A stretch of DNA of 64,000 bases, taken from positions 62,001 to 126,000 of the forward strand of contig OZ007012.1 of the NCBI GenBank assembly GCA_963931435.1, written 5' to 3'. The position numbers and the translations under genes are program-made. Every line of letters starts with the position of its first letter. The first letter of the stretch is position 1. This document shows positions 14,067 to 22,356 of this stretch, one piece after another. The stretch is from Coprousia sp963931435. Lineage in GTDB: Bacteria; Actinomycetota; Coriobacteriia; Coriobacteriales; Coriobacteriaceae. A model generated the notes under the pieces. That model worked only from the letters and a program-made list of their open reading frames with translations. It had not been told where the DNA came from and did not search any database.

Positions 14067-16952
14067 ATGGCTCTCATTGCATTTCTCGTCGCCGTGCCGC
14101 TGATCGCCGCCATCGCGCTCATGCTGTTCCGCACAGATGAGCAGCGCGCCATGATCACGGTCCTCGCGGCGGGCACCACGGGCGTGCTGTCCGTGGTGTT
14201 TGCCTTCCAGCACCTGCTGGAGGGCTATGCCACGCTCGCGCTACCGCAAGAGACCAGCTTCGTCATCACCTGCGTGATGACGGCGGTCGACGTGGTGCTG
14301 TGCGCGGTGATCCTGTGGTTCGCGGTGCGCTACAAGAACCGCATCGCGCTCGTGCTCGGCCTCATCCAGACGGTGGGCGTCATCTACTTCGCCAACCTCA
14401 CCTTGCCGGGCGGCGCGCACCACATGCTGGCCGAGCCCGTCTACTACGACCAGCTCTCGGTCATCATGGTGCTCATCGTGGGCCTCGTGGGCAGCGCCAT
14501 CTGCGTGTACGCCCTGGGCTACATGAAGGATTTCCAGCATCATGAGAACGAGGCGGCCGAGAAAGCCGGCACCACGGCTCCCGATCGCCGCCACTTCTTC
14601 GCGGCGCTCATGTTCCTGTTCCTCGCGGCCATGTTCGTGATCGTGCTGTCCGACAACCTCGAGTGGATGTTCACCGGCTGGGAGATCACCACCGTGTGCT
14701 CGTTCCTCATGATCGGCTACACCCGCACGCCCGAGGCCATCAAGAACTCCTTCCGCCAGATCAACCTCAACATGATCGGCGGCATCGCCTTCCTGGGCGC
14801 GCTTCTGTGCTTCGATCTCTGGGGCCTGCCGCTGTCACTGGCCAACCTCACCGAGGTCGCAAACTCCTATATGGCGCCGGCACTCATCCTGCCGATCATG
14901 CTGCTCTCCATCGCCGGCCTCACCAAGGCCGCGCAGATGCCGTTCCACAGCTGGCTGCTCGGTGCCATGGTGGCCCCGACCCCCACGAGCGCCCTTCTGC
15001 ACTCGTCCACGATGGTCAAGGCCGGCGTGTTCCTGCTCGTGAAGCTCGCCCCGGTCTACCTCGCCTACCCCGCCGCCTCCACCATGGTGGTCTCCATCGG
15101 CGGCATCACGTTCGTGTTGTGCTCGTTCATGGCCATCACGCAGTCCAACGCCAAGCGCGTGCTGGCGTACTCCACCATCGCCAACCTCGGCCTCATCAGC
15201 GCCTGCGCCGGCGTGGGCACCGCCGAGGCCGTGTGGGCCGCGATCTTCCTGATCATCTTCCACACCGTGTCCAAGTCGGTGCTGTTCCTGTGCGTGGGCA
15301 CCGTCGAGCACCGCATCGGCTCGCGCAACATCGAGGACATGGACGGCCTCTTCAGCCGCCTGCCGCGCCTCACCCGCTTCATGATGCTCGGCATCATGGG
15401 CATGTTCGTGGCGCCGTTCGGCATGCTCATCTCCAAGTGGGCGACGCTCGTCTCCTTCGCCGAGACCGGCAACGTGCTGTTCCTCATCCTTCTGGCGTTC
15501 GGCTCGGCCGCCACGTTCTTCTTCTGGGCCAAGTGGCTGGGCAAGCTGGCCGGCGTGGCGCAGAAGGCTGAGAACGTCGAGGGCGGCGTCAACAAGTCCG
15601 AGTGGTTCGCCATCGGCTTCATCTCCTGCCTGCTCGTGGGTTGCTGCGTGCTCCTGCCGGTCATCTCCCAGATGGTCGTCGGACCCTACCTCGAGGGCGT
15701 CTACCATGAGATGCCGCAGCTCATCGGCATCGACAACATGGTCATCATGGTCATCATCGTGGTGTTCATCGCCATCGTGCTGCTCACTCCGTGGGGCCGC
15801 GCCGTCAAGGCGCGCCGCGTGACCGTGTACCTGGGCGGCCAGTGCACCGATCCGGATGGTCGCCAGTACCACGGCTCCATGGGTCGCACCATGACGAGCA
15901 CCAAGCGCAACTGGTACATGGCCGACGTCTTCCCCGAGCACACGCTCACCAACGCGGGCGTCATCATCTGCCTCGCCGTCATCCTCATGTGCTTCGCGGC
16001 GTGCTTCATCTTCACGCCCGAGATCCTCTCCGGCGGCGCCTTCTTCGTCGACCGCAAGGTGCTGCTGGTGGGCCCGGACCTTCTGGGCATCGCCGCCGGC
16101 GTGGTGGTCTTCGCCATCTGCGCGCCCGTGGTGGGCTGCCTGCTCGACGGCCTCGACCGCAAGGTGAGCGCCCACATGCAGGGCCGCGTGGGCCCCAAGC
16201 TGCTCCAGCCCTACTATGACGTGCGCAAGCTCCTCTCCAAGGAGGAGGCCAGCGTCAACGCCGTGGACGAGGCCTACGTCACCTGCGCCCTCATCTTCGC
16301 CATCCTGGCGGGCGGCCTGTTCATCTCCGGCTCCAACCTGCTGCTGTGCATCTTCTTGGTGACGCTCGCGACGCTGTTCGTCATCATCGCGGCCTACTCG
16401 GCGCGCTCGCCGTTCGCCGACACCGGCGCCGACCGCGAGTGCCTGCAGGTGATGAGCTACGAGCCCATGCTCATGATCATGTCGGTGGGCTTCTTCACCG
16501 CCACGCAGTCGTTCGACGTGCGCCAGCTGTTCAACATCGACGCGCCCATCATCCTGTCGCTTGTGCCCATCTTCCTGGGCCTGCTGTTCGTGCTCACCAT
16601 CAAGCTGCGCAAGAGCCCGTTCGACCTGTCCTACAGCCACCATGCGCACCAGGAGATCGTCAAGGGCATCACCACCGAGATGTGCGGCCGCACGCTGGCC
16701 AAGGTCGAGGTCATGCACTGGTGCGAGAGCGTACTGTTCCTCATGTGGGTGGGCATGTTCTTCGTCTGGAACAACCCGCTGTCGCTGCTGCTCGCGCTCG
16801 CGGTGGTCGCGGTCACGTGGTTCTTCGAGGTGCTGATCGATAACAACTTCGCGCGCATGAAGTGGCAGAACTGCCTGTCCGGCGCGTGGATCGTGGCACT
16901 CGTGATGGGCGTCGTGAACCTGTTCTACGTCCTCATCACCCCGTTCATCTAA
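14067..16952 (+). CDS. Fused EchA-EchB membrane subunit of energy-converting hydrogenase
   Basis: A 961-residue membrane protein joining two complex-I-like subunits. Residues about 1-600 match NuoL/EchA (proton-pumping antiporter-like), with LEWMFTGWEITTVCSFLMIG, FRQINLNMIGG, the TM5-7 Lys region SIAGLTKAAQMPFHSWLLGAM and APTPTSALLHSSTMVKAGVFL. Residues from about 680 match NuoH/EchB: LLDGLDRKVSAHMQGRVGPK, with the conserved Arg-rich quinone-module loop, SPFADTG and LRKSPFDLSYSHHAHQE. In known Ech hydrogenases these are two genes. ATG 14067 follows AGAGGGGAAAG; upstream reading has no coding character. It is first in a five-gene operon with the four soluble-arm subunits. A frameshift artefact is unlikely, because the linker reads continuously. 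Confidence 0.85.
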   Translation: MALIAFLVAVPLIAAIALMLFRTDEQRAMITVLAAGTTGVLSVVFAFQHLLEGYATLALPQETSFVITCVMTAVDVVLCAVILWFAVRYKNRIALVLGLIQTVGVIYFANLTLPGGAHHMLAEPVYYDQLSVIMVLIVGLVGSAICVYALGYMKDFQHHENEAAEKAGTTAPDRRHFFAALMFLFLAAMFVIVLSDNLEWMFTGWEITTVCSFLMIGYTRTPEAIKNSFRQINLNMIGGIAFLGALLCFDLWGLPLSLANLTEVANSYMAPALILPIMLLSIAGLTKAAQMPFHSWLLGAMVAPTPTSALLHSSTMVKAGVFLLVKLAPVYLAYPAASTMVVSIGGITFVLCSFMAITQSNAKRVLAYSTIANLGLISACAGVGTAEAVWAAIFLIIFHTVSKSVLFLCVGTVEHRIGSRNIEDMDGLFSRLPRLTRFMMLGIMGMFVAPFGMLISKWATLVSFAETGNVLFLILLAFGSAATFFFWAKWLGKLAGVAQKAENVEGGVNKSEWFAIGFISCLLVGCCVLLPVISQMVVGPYLEGVYHEMPQLIGIDNMVIMVIIVVFIAIVLLTPWGRAVKARRVTVYLGGQCTDPDGRQYHGSMGRTMTSTKRNWYMADVFPEHTLTNAGVIICLAVILMCFAACFIFTPEILSGGAFFVDRKVLLVGPDLLGIAAGVVVFAICAPVVGCLLDGLDRKVSAHMQGRVGPKLLQPYYDVRKLLSKEEASVNAVDEAYVTCALIFAILAGGLFISGSNLLLCIFLVTLATLFVIIAAYSARSPFADTGADRECLQVMSYEPMLMIMSVGFFTATQSFDVRQLFNIDAPIILSLVPIFLGLLFVLTIKLRKSPFDLSYSHHAHQEIVKGITTEMCGRTLAKVEVMHWCESVLFLMWVGMFFVWNNPLSLLLALAVVAVTWFFEVLIDNNFARMKWQNCLSGAWIVALVMGVVNLFYVLITPFI

Positions 16953-16964
16953 GGGAGCGTTGCA

Positions 16965-17417
16965 ATGAGCTATTCTTCCAAGTCGCCGTGGCTCATCCAT
17001 TACGATGGATCGAGCTGCAACGGTTGCGACATCGAGGTGCTCGACTCCATGATGCCTCTCTACGACATCGAGCGCTTCGGCATCATCAACACGGGCAATC
17101 CCAAGCATGCCGACATCTTCCTGGTCACGGGTGCGGTGAACCACCAGAACATGAACGTGGTCAAGCACATCTACGATCAGATGCTCGAGCCCAAGGTCGT
17201 GGTGGCGTGCGGCATCTGCGCCTGCACCGGCGGCGTGTTCAAGGACGCCTACAACGTCATCGGCGGCGTGGACAAGGCCATTCCCGTCGACGTGTACGCG
17301 CCCGGTTGCGCCGTGCGTCCCGAGACCATCATCGACGCCGTGCTCAAGGCCGTGAAGATCCTGGACGAGAAGGCCGCCAAGATGGAGAACCCCCAGAAGA
17401 GCCGCGAGGAGGCCTGA
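16965..17417 (+). CDS. echC: EchC-like hydrogenase small subunit (NuoB family)
   Basis: A 150-residue NuoB/EchC homologue carrying the proximal [4Fe-4S] cluster. Conserved features are SSCNGCDIEVLD (Cys18, Cys21), VACGICACTGGVF (Cys82-Cys87 region) and the APGC motif at Cys115. It passes electrons from the [NiFe] site of EchE toward the ferredoxin-like EchF at the cytoplasmic face. It starts 12 bp after the membrane subunit with the GGGAGCG ribosome-binding site and overlaps the next gene by one base (TGATG), indicating translational coupling. Confidence 0.88.
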   Translation: MSYSSKSPWLIHYDGSSCNGCDIEVLDSMMPLYDIERFGIINTGNPKHADIFLVTGAVNHQNMNVVKHIYDQMLEPKVVVACGICACTGGVFKDAYNVIGGVDKAIPVDVYAPGCAVRPETIIDAVLKAVKILDEKAAKMENPQKSREEA

Positions 17418-18115
17418 TGTATACCACCGAGTTCGTAGAGGTCCCGCTGGGAGAGCTGCTCTCCCGCGTGCAGACGCTCAAGCACCAGGGATTCCGCTTC
17501 ATCCAGATGTTCGCCGAGACCACCGCGGCGGGCATGGACCTGGTTTACACGTTTTACGACGAGACCTGCGACAACGCGCTCAACCTCGTCGTGTACGGCA
17601 TCGACGAGACGAGCGAGGTGCCCTCGATCCAGGGGCTGTACTTCGCGGCGTTCAGCTACGAGAACGAGACGCACGACCTGTTCGGCGTGCACTTCATAAA
17701 CATGAAGCTCGATTTCGGCGGGCACTTCTTCAACGTGGCCGATGAGGCCCCGATGACGGTGATCACCCCCGAGATGAAGGCCGAGCGCGAGAAGCTCGCC
17801 AAGCAGAAGGCCGCCGCGGCCGCCAAGGCGCGCAAGGCCGCCGAGGAGAAGGCCGCCGCCAAGGCGGAGGCCGCTGCCGACGCCAAGGAAGCGGCCGTCG
17901 CCGCCGGCAAGAGCGCGGGCTCCGTGGGTGATGAGGCCGATCCGGCTGCCGCCGCGTCCCAGACCGCACCCGCCGAGGACGCCGCCGCCAAGGAGGCCGA
18001 GCGCGCCGCGAAGATGGAGGCCAAGCTCGCCGCCATGGACCCCGAGAAAGCTGCTAAGGTGCGCGCCGCGCTTGCCGCAAAGGCTGCCAAGGCCGCCCAT
18101 AAGGATGGTGAGTAA
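17417..18115 (+). CDS. echD: EchD-like subunit (NuoC family) with Ala/Lys-rich tail
   Basis: A 232-residue protein. The first about 120 residues are a NuoC/EchD-type domain (TEFVEVPLGELLSRVQTL, FYDETCDNALNLVVYGID and ENETHDLFGVHF with the usual E-x-x-D-L-F-G signature). The remaining 110 residues are a charged Ala/Lys/Glu helix that is absent from normal EchD. Its end (MEAKL, then DPEKAAKVRAAL) is nearly the same as the end of EchF in this operon. The start overlaps the stop of echC. The tail may hold the soluble arm together, or it may interact with a partner; both are inferences. Confidence 0.85.
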   Translation: MYTTEFVEVPLGELLSRVQTLKHQGFRFIQMFAETTAAGMDLVYTFYDETCDNALNLVVYGIDETSEVPSIQGLYFAAFSYENETHDLFGVHFINMKLDFGGHFFNVADEAPMTVITPEMKAEREKLAKQKAAAAAKARKAAEEKAAAKAEAAADAKEAAVAAGKSAGSVGDEADPAAAASQTAPAEDAAAKEAERAAKMEAKLAAMDPEKAAKVRAALAAKAAKAAHKDGE

Positions 18116-18117
18116 GC

Positions 18118-19206
18118 ATGGCGACGCGTTCCGTCATCCCGTTCGGCCCGCAGCACCCGGTGCTGCCGGAGCCCATCCACCTCGACCTGGTGGTCGAGGA
18201 TGAGAAGGTGCTCGAGGCCATCCCGCAGATCGGCTACGTGCACCGCGGTCTGGAGAAGCTCACCCAGAAGCGCGACTACAACCAGTTCGTCTACATCGCC
18301 GAGCGCACCTGCGGCATCTGCAGCCACGGGCACGGCTACGGCTACGTGAGCGCCACCGAGAAGCTGCTGGGCATCGAGGTGCCCGGCCGCGTGCAGTACC
18401 TCCGCGACATCCTCGAGGAGCTCTCGCGCATCCACTCGCACCTGCTGTGGCTGGGGCTTCTGGCCGACGCGTTCGGCTTCGAGGCGCTGTTCAACCACTG
18501 CTGGCGCCTGCGCGAGAACATCCTCGACATCTTCCAGCGCACCTGCGGCGGCCGCATCATCCTGTCGATCCTCATCGTGGGCGGTCTCGCGCACGACATC
18601 GAGGATTCCGAGCTCAAGGCCATCTGCGACAAGCTCGACAGCATGCGCAAGGACTACCAGATCATCATGGACACCATGATGAACGACTACTCGGTCAAGA
18701 GCCGCCTGTGCGGCGTGGGCACCATCTCGTTCGAGGATGCCCTGGAGCTCTCGATGGTGGGTCCGTTCGCCAAGGGCTCCGGTGTGGAGCACGACATGCG
18801 CTCCACCGGCTACGGCGCCTACAAGGATCTGGACCACTTCGAGCCCATCATCTCCAACGAGTGCGACTGCTACGCGCGCTGCAAGGTTCGCTCGCTCGAG
18901 GTGCTGCAGTCGATGGACATCATCAAGGAGCTCGTCGCCAAGATCCCGCACGACGGCATCGGCGGCAAGTCCAAGGCCAAGGTGGTCCCCGAAGGCCAGA
19001 GCCATGTGCTCATCGAGCAGCCGCGCGGCGAGGCGTTCTACTACGTGCGCGGCAACGGCACCAAGTACCTCGACCGCTTCCGTCTGCGCACTCCCACCTC
19101 GCAGAACCTGGGCGGCTTGGTCAAGGCGCTGCAGGGCGTCGACCTGGCCGACGTGCCGATGATCATCCTGACGATCGACCCGTGCATCAGCTGCACGGAA
19201 AGGTAG
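18118..19206 (+). CDS. echE: EchE-like [NiFe] hydrogenase large subunit
   Basis: A 362-residue catalytic subunit of a group 4 [NiFe] hydrogenase (NuoD family). Both nickel-binding pairs are present: RTCGICSHGH (Cys65, Cys68) and DPCISCTER (Cys356, Cys359), so it is a true hydrogenase rather than a complex-I NuoD, which lacks these cysteines. The protein ends three residues after the last Cys, at Arg362, so no cleavable C-terminal peptide remains. Maturation would not need a HycI/HyaD-type endopeptidase. ATG 18118 lies two bases after the echD stop, inside TAAGC-ATG; the operon is tightly packed. No hyp maturation genes lie in the window. Confidence 0.92.
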   Translation: MATRSVIPFGPQHPVLPEPIHLDLVVEDEKVLEAIPQIGYVHRGLEKLTQKRDYNQFVYIAERTCGICSHGHGYGYVSATEKLLGIEVPGRVQYLRDILEELSRIHSHLLWLGLLADAFGFEALFNHCWRLRENILDIFQRTCGGRIILSILIVGGLAHDIEDSELKAICDKLDSMRKDYQIIMDTMMNDYSVKSRLCGVGTISFEDALELSMVGPFAKGSGVEHDMRSTGYGAYKDLDHFEPIISNECDCYARCKVRSLEVLQSMDIIKELVAKIPHDGIGGKSKAKVVPEGQSHVLIEQPRGEAFYYVRGNGTKYLDRFRLRTPTSQNLGGLVKALQGVDLADVPMIILTIDPCISCTER

Positions 19207-19212
19207 GCGAGC

Positions 19213-19881
19213 ATGGGAACGTTTAAACTGGCGAAGCTGACGCTGCGCTCGCTTTTCAGCAAGCCGGCGACGGTGCGCTATCCGTACGAGAAGCGCGACC
19301 TCGAGCATCTGTTCCCGCAGATGCGCGGGCATCTTGAGAACGACATCGACACCTGCATCCTGTGCGGCATGTGCCAGCGCGTCTGCCCGGTGGGCGCCAT
19401 CACGGTCGACCGCAAGGCGGGCGATTGGACGCTCAAGCCCTATATGTGCATCTCCTGCGCGAGCTGCACCTACGAGTGCCCCAAGAACTGCCTGTCCATG
19501 GGCGTGCTCCCCACCGAGCCCACCGAGGAGCTGACCGAGATCACCCTGCACAAGGACATGCCGGCCAAGCCCGCTGCGAAGGCCGGTGCGGCCGCGAAGG
19601 GCGCTGCCGCCAAGGGTGCCGACGCCAAGCCCAAGAAGGAGCTGACGCCCGAGCAGCAGGCGCGCGTCGAGGCCGCCAAGAAGGCTGCCGCCGCCAAGAA
19701 GGCGGCCAAGGCCGCTGCGGCGGGAGAGGCCGCGGGCGACGCCGCACCGGCTGCCTTAGAGGCCGATCCCGCTGAGGCCGAGCGCAAGGCGAAGATGGAG
19801 GCCAAGCTCGCCAACATGGATCCCGAGAAGGCCGCCAAGGTGCGCGCCGCGCTCGAGGCCCGCGCCAAGAAGGCCGAGTAG
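19213..19881 (+). CDS. echF: EchF-like 2[4Fe-4S] ferredoxin subunit with Ala/Lys tail
   Basis: A 222-residue electron-input subunit. Two ferredoxin clusters are encoded: CILCGMCQRVCP (Cys48, 51, 54, 58) and CISCASCTYECP (Cys79, 82, 85, 89). From about residue 115 a helical Ala/Lys/Glu tail follows and ends in MEAKLANMDPEKAAKVRAAL, closely matching the tail of EchD. Typical EchF is about 120-150 residues, so the tail is an addition. It probably accepts electrons from ferredoxin and reduces protons while ions are pumped. It is last in the operon; a terminator follows at 19985. Confidence 0.88.
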   Translation: MGTFKLAKLTLRSLFSKPATVRYPYEKRDLEHLFPQMRGHLENDIDTCILCGMCQRVCPVGAITVDRKAGDWTLKPYMCISCASCTYECPKNCLSMGVLPTEPTEELTEITLHKDMPAKPAAKAGAAAKGAAAKGADAKPKKELTPEQQARVEAAKKAAAAKKAAKAAAAGEAAGDAAPAALEADPAEAERKAKMEAKLANMDPEKAAKVRAALEARAKKAE

Positions 19882-19984
19882 CCGTCGACAGCCCCTGAGC
19901 CGCCAGCGCCGTCGCCCATCGAGTGTTCAGGGGCGCCCGGCAAAGCGCGGCATCGGCTTCAGCTGCATCGAAAGCGTATCCTGC

Positions 19985-20022
19985 AAGGCGCCGTCGATTC
20001 GCGAGGGTCGACGGCGCCTTTT
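19985..20022 (+). terminator. Rho-independent terminator of the hydrogenase operon
   Basis: Perfect 13-bp stem AAGGCGCCGTCGA (19985-19997) with TCGACGGCGCCTT (20008-20020), loop of 10, followed by TTCG. Confidence 0.85.
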
Positions 20023-20402
20023 CGTCGCCGAGTGCAGTCGGCGGTGCCCCTCGATGCCGCCCGCCGCCTGGCACCTGCCGCGCGTCTTCGGCCTTGTTCC
20101 CGTTCCTGTGTGCGAGATTGCCACTTTTGGCCTTTTTAAGGGCTGCGATAATGGCGTTTCCGCACACGGGAACATGCAGGCGGGTGGCAGGTCCGTGGCG
20201 GGCGCGGCCCCAGTGGGGGCGTGTAAGCGATCCGTTACCGCGGCGCGGAGATTGCATGCACCTTTCGGCAGCTCCGGGCGGTCGTGGTACCCTGATTTGG
20301 TTCATGACGCGCGCGTGTCAGCCCGCCTTAGGCCGGAGCGCGACGGCGCGCGAACCGAGTAATCGCATGCGCCCCGTGCGGGTGCTTCTCTGGGGGTTTG
20401 CC
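20023..20402 (+). promoter_or_regulatory. Long leader of asnB with extended -10 promoter
   Basis: TGCGATAAT (TG at 20144, hexamer 20147-20152) is an extended -10 element, giving a leader of about 240 nt ahead of asnB. The leader is GC-rich and includes GACGCGCGCGTGTC, a small self-complementary piece, and GTGGTACC (20286 area), which resembles a fragment of a T-box core but without the rest of the consensus. No leader ORF of note was seen. The region up to 20140 shows nothing coding. Confidence 0.45.
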
Positions 20403-22286
20403 ATGTGCGGCTTTGTGGGTTTTACCGGTCAGGTTGAGGGCCGGCAGCAGGTGCTCGATGCCATGATGGATCGCATCGTGCACCGCGGGCCCGATATGGG
20501 CGGATCGTATCTCACCGATGACGTGGCGATGGGCTTCCGCCGCCTCTCGATCCTCGACCTCACCGAGGCGGGCGCGCAGCCCATGGGCAACGAGGACGGC
20601 AGCGTCTACGTCACCTTCAACGGCGAGATCTACAACTTCCAGGAGCTCCGCGCCGAGCTCGAGGCGGCGGGCCACACCTTCCACTGCAACGCCGACACCG
20701 AGGTGCTCGTGCACGGCTACGAGCAGTGGGGCGAGGCCCTGGTTGACCGCCTGCGCGGCATGTACGCGTTCGTGATCTACGACGGCGCGCGGAGCCGGCT
20801 CTTCGGCGCGCGCGACATCTTCGGCATCAAGCCCTTCTACTACTACCTTGCCGACGGCCGCGAGGGCCGCCCCGCGACGGGGGACTTCCTGTTCGGCAGC
20901 GAGATCAAGAGCTTCCTCGACCATCCGCACTTCACCAAGGCGGTCAACAAGCGCGCGCTGCGCCCGTATCTTACCCTGCAGTTCCCGGCAACGGACGAGA
21001 CCTTCTTCGCCGGCGTGTACAAGCTGCCCGCCGCGCACTGCTTCACCTACGACCTCGTGACGCGCGAGCTCTCCGTGCGCCGCTACTGGGACGCCGATTT
21101 CTCGGACGACGATTCCAAGACCTTCGACGAGTACGTCGACGCCTGCGACGCCGTGGTCCACGAGAGCGTGCAGGCGCACCGCATCGCCGACGTCAAGGTG
21201 GGGTCCTTCCTCTCCGGCGGCGTGGACTCGAGCTACATCGCCGCGTGCCTCATGCCCGACACCACCTTCTCCGTGGGCTTCGATTACAAGGACTTCAACG
21301 AGACCAACTACGCCGCCGAGCTCTCCGACAAGCTGGGCATCAAGAACGTGCGCAAGATGATCACGGCCGACGAGTTCTTCGGCGTGCTGCCCGACATCCA
21401 GTACCACATGGACGAGCCGCAGTCCAACCTCTCCAGCGTGCCGCTGTGGTTCCTGGCGGAGCTCGCCGCGAAGGACGTGACGGTGGTGCTCTCGGGTGAG
21501 GGCGCCGACGAGCTCTTCGCCGGCTACGCGTGGTACGAGGATGTTCCCTCGATCGCACGCTACAAGCGCTGGGTACCGCGCCCCATCCGCCGCGCCCTCG
21601 GGCGCTTCGTGGCGGACAAGCCCTACTTCCATGGGCGCAACTTCCTGCTCAAGGGCGCCGAGATGCCCGAGAAGTGGTTCGTGGGCCAGGCGTTCGTGTA
21701 CCGTGAGGACGAGGCGGACGAGGTGCTCAAACCCGCTTACGCGAACGGTCCCGACGCGTTCGAGCTGTGCCAGCCGATCTATGATCGCGTGCAGAACTTC
21801 TGTGCCCTTTCCAAGCAGCAGTATCTCGACATGAACATGTGGTTGCCCGGCGACATCCTGCTCAAGGCCGACAAGATGTGCATGGCCCATTCGCTGGAGC
21901 TGCGCGTGCCGTTCCTGGACAAGAAGGTCATGGAGTTCGCTGAGCACGTGCCCGCGCGGTTCCGCGTGAACGAGAACGGCAACAAGCAGGTGCTGCGCCA
22001 TGCGGCCAACCGGTGCCTCCCTGACGAGTGGGCGACGCGTCCCAAGAAGGGCTTCCCGGTGCCGGTGAAGTTCTGGCTGCGCGAGCAGAAGTACTACGAC
22101 TACGTCAAGGAGTACTTCACGGCGCCCTGGGCGACAGAGTTCTTCGACACGGAGAAGCTCATGCAGATGCTCGACGACCACTTCGCGGGCAAGGCGCTCA
22201 ACCAGCGCAAGATCTACACCGCGCTCACGTTCCTCATCTGGTACAAGCGCTTCTTCATCGATGAGGAGGCGCCCGCCGCGGCGTAG
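20403..22286 (+). CDS. asnB: Asparagine synthetase (glutamine-hydrolysing)
   Basis: A 627-residue class II glutamine amidotransferase/synthetase. The start MCGFVGF puts the catalytic Cys at position 2. The glutaminase domain shows IVHRGPDMGG and FNGEIYNF. The ATP-binding synthetase domain has the PP-loop SFLSGGVDSSYIAA, then SGEGADELFAGY, and the C-terminal KKGFPVPVKFWLRE. The start is ATG 20403, a little after a GGGGG stretch, since N-terminal Cys must follow Met; longer frames upstream are spurious. It converts Asp and Gln to Asn and Glu using ATP. It stands alone and converges with the MurE-like gene at 22357. Confidence 0.93.
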   Translation: MCGFVGFTGQVEGRQQVLDAMMDRIVHRGPDMGGSYLTDDVAMGFRRLSILDLTEAGAQPMGNEDGSVYVTFNGEIYNFQELRAELEAAGHTFHCNADTEVLVHGYEQWGEALVDRLRGMYAFVIYDGARSRLFGARDIFGIKPFYYYLADGREGRPATGDFLFGSEIKSFLDHPHFTKAVNKRALRPYLTLQFPATDETFFAGVYKLPAAHCFTYDLVTRELSVRRYWDADFSDDDSKTFDEYVDACDAVVHESVQAHRIADVKVGSFLSGGVDSSYIAACLMPDTTFSVGFDYKDFNETNYAAELSDKLGIKNVRKMITADEFFGVLPDIQYHMDEPQSNLSSVPLWFLAELAAKDVTVVLSGEGADELFAGYAWYEDVPSIARYKRWVPRPIRRALGRFVADKPYFHGRNFLLKGAEMPEKWFVGQAFVYREDEADEVLKPAYANGPDAFELCQPIYDRVQNFCALSKQQYLDMNMWLPGDILLKADKMCMAHSLELRVPFLDKKVMEFAEHVPARFRVNENGNKQVLRHAANRCLPDEWATRPKKGFPVPVKFWLREQKYYDYVKEYFTAPWATEFFDTEKLMQMLDDHFAGKALNQRKIYTALTFLIWYKRFFIDEEAPAAA

Positions 22287-22295
22287 GCTGCGCGC

Positions 22296-22331
22296 GGCGC
22301 GGTCCCGTCGGCGCGCTGGCGGGACCGCGCC
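22296..22331. terminator. Hairpin shared by convergent asnB and MurE-like genes
   Basis: Perfect 12-bp stem GGCGCGGTCCCG (22296-22307) with CGGGACCGCGCC (22320-22331), loop 12, between the two converging stop codons. There is no T-run, so a bidirectional intrinsic terminator is only likely. Confidence 0.5.
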
Positions 22332-22356
22332 AGCCGACGCGCGCCGCCGCCCCTGC

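Noticed and set aside
14835..17168. 777-residue minus-strand frame opposite the hydrogenase operon
   Set aside because: Antisense shadow rich in His/Glu/Asp; the plus-strand genes are complete and recognisable.
20150..20402. T-box riboswitch in the asnB leader
   Set aside because: Only GTGGTACC resembles the T-box core; the rest of AGGGTGGNACCGCG, stem I and a specifier loop were not found.
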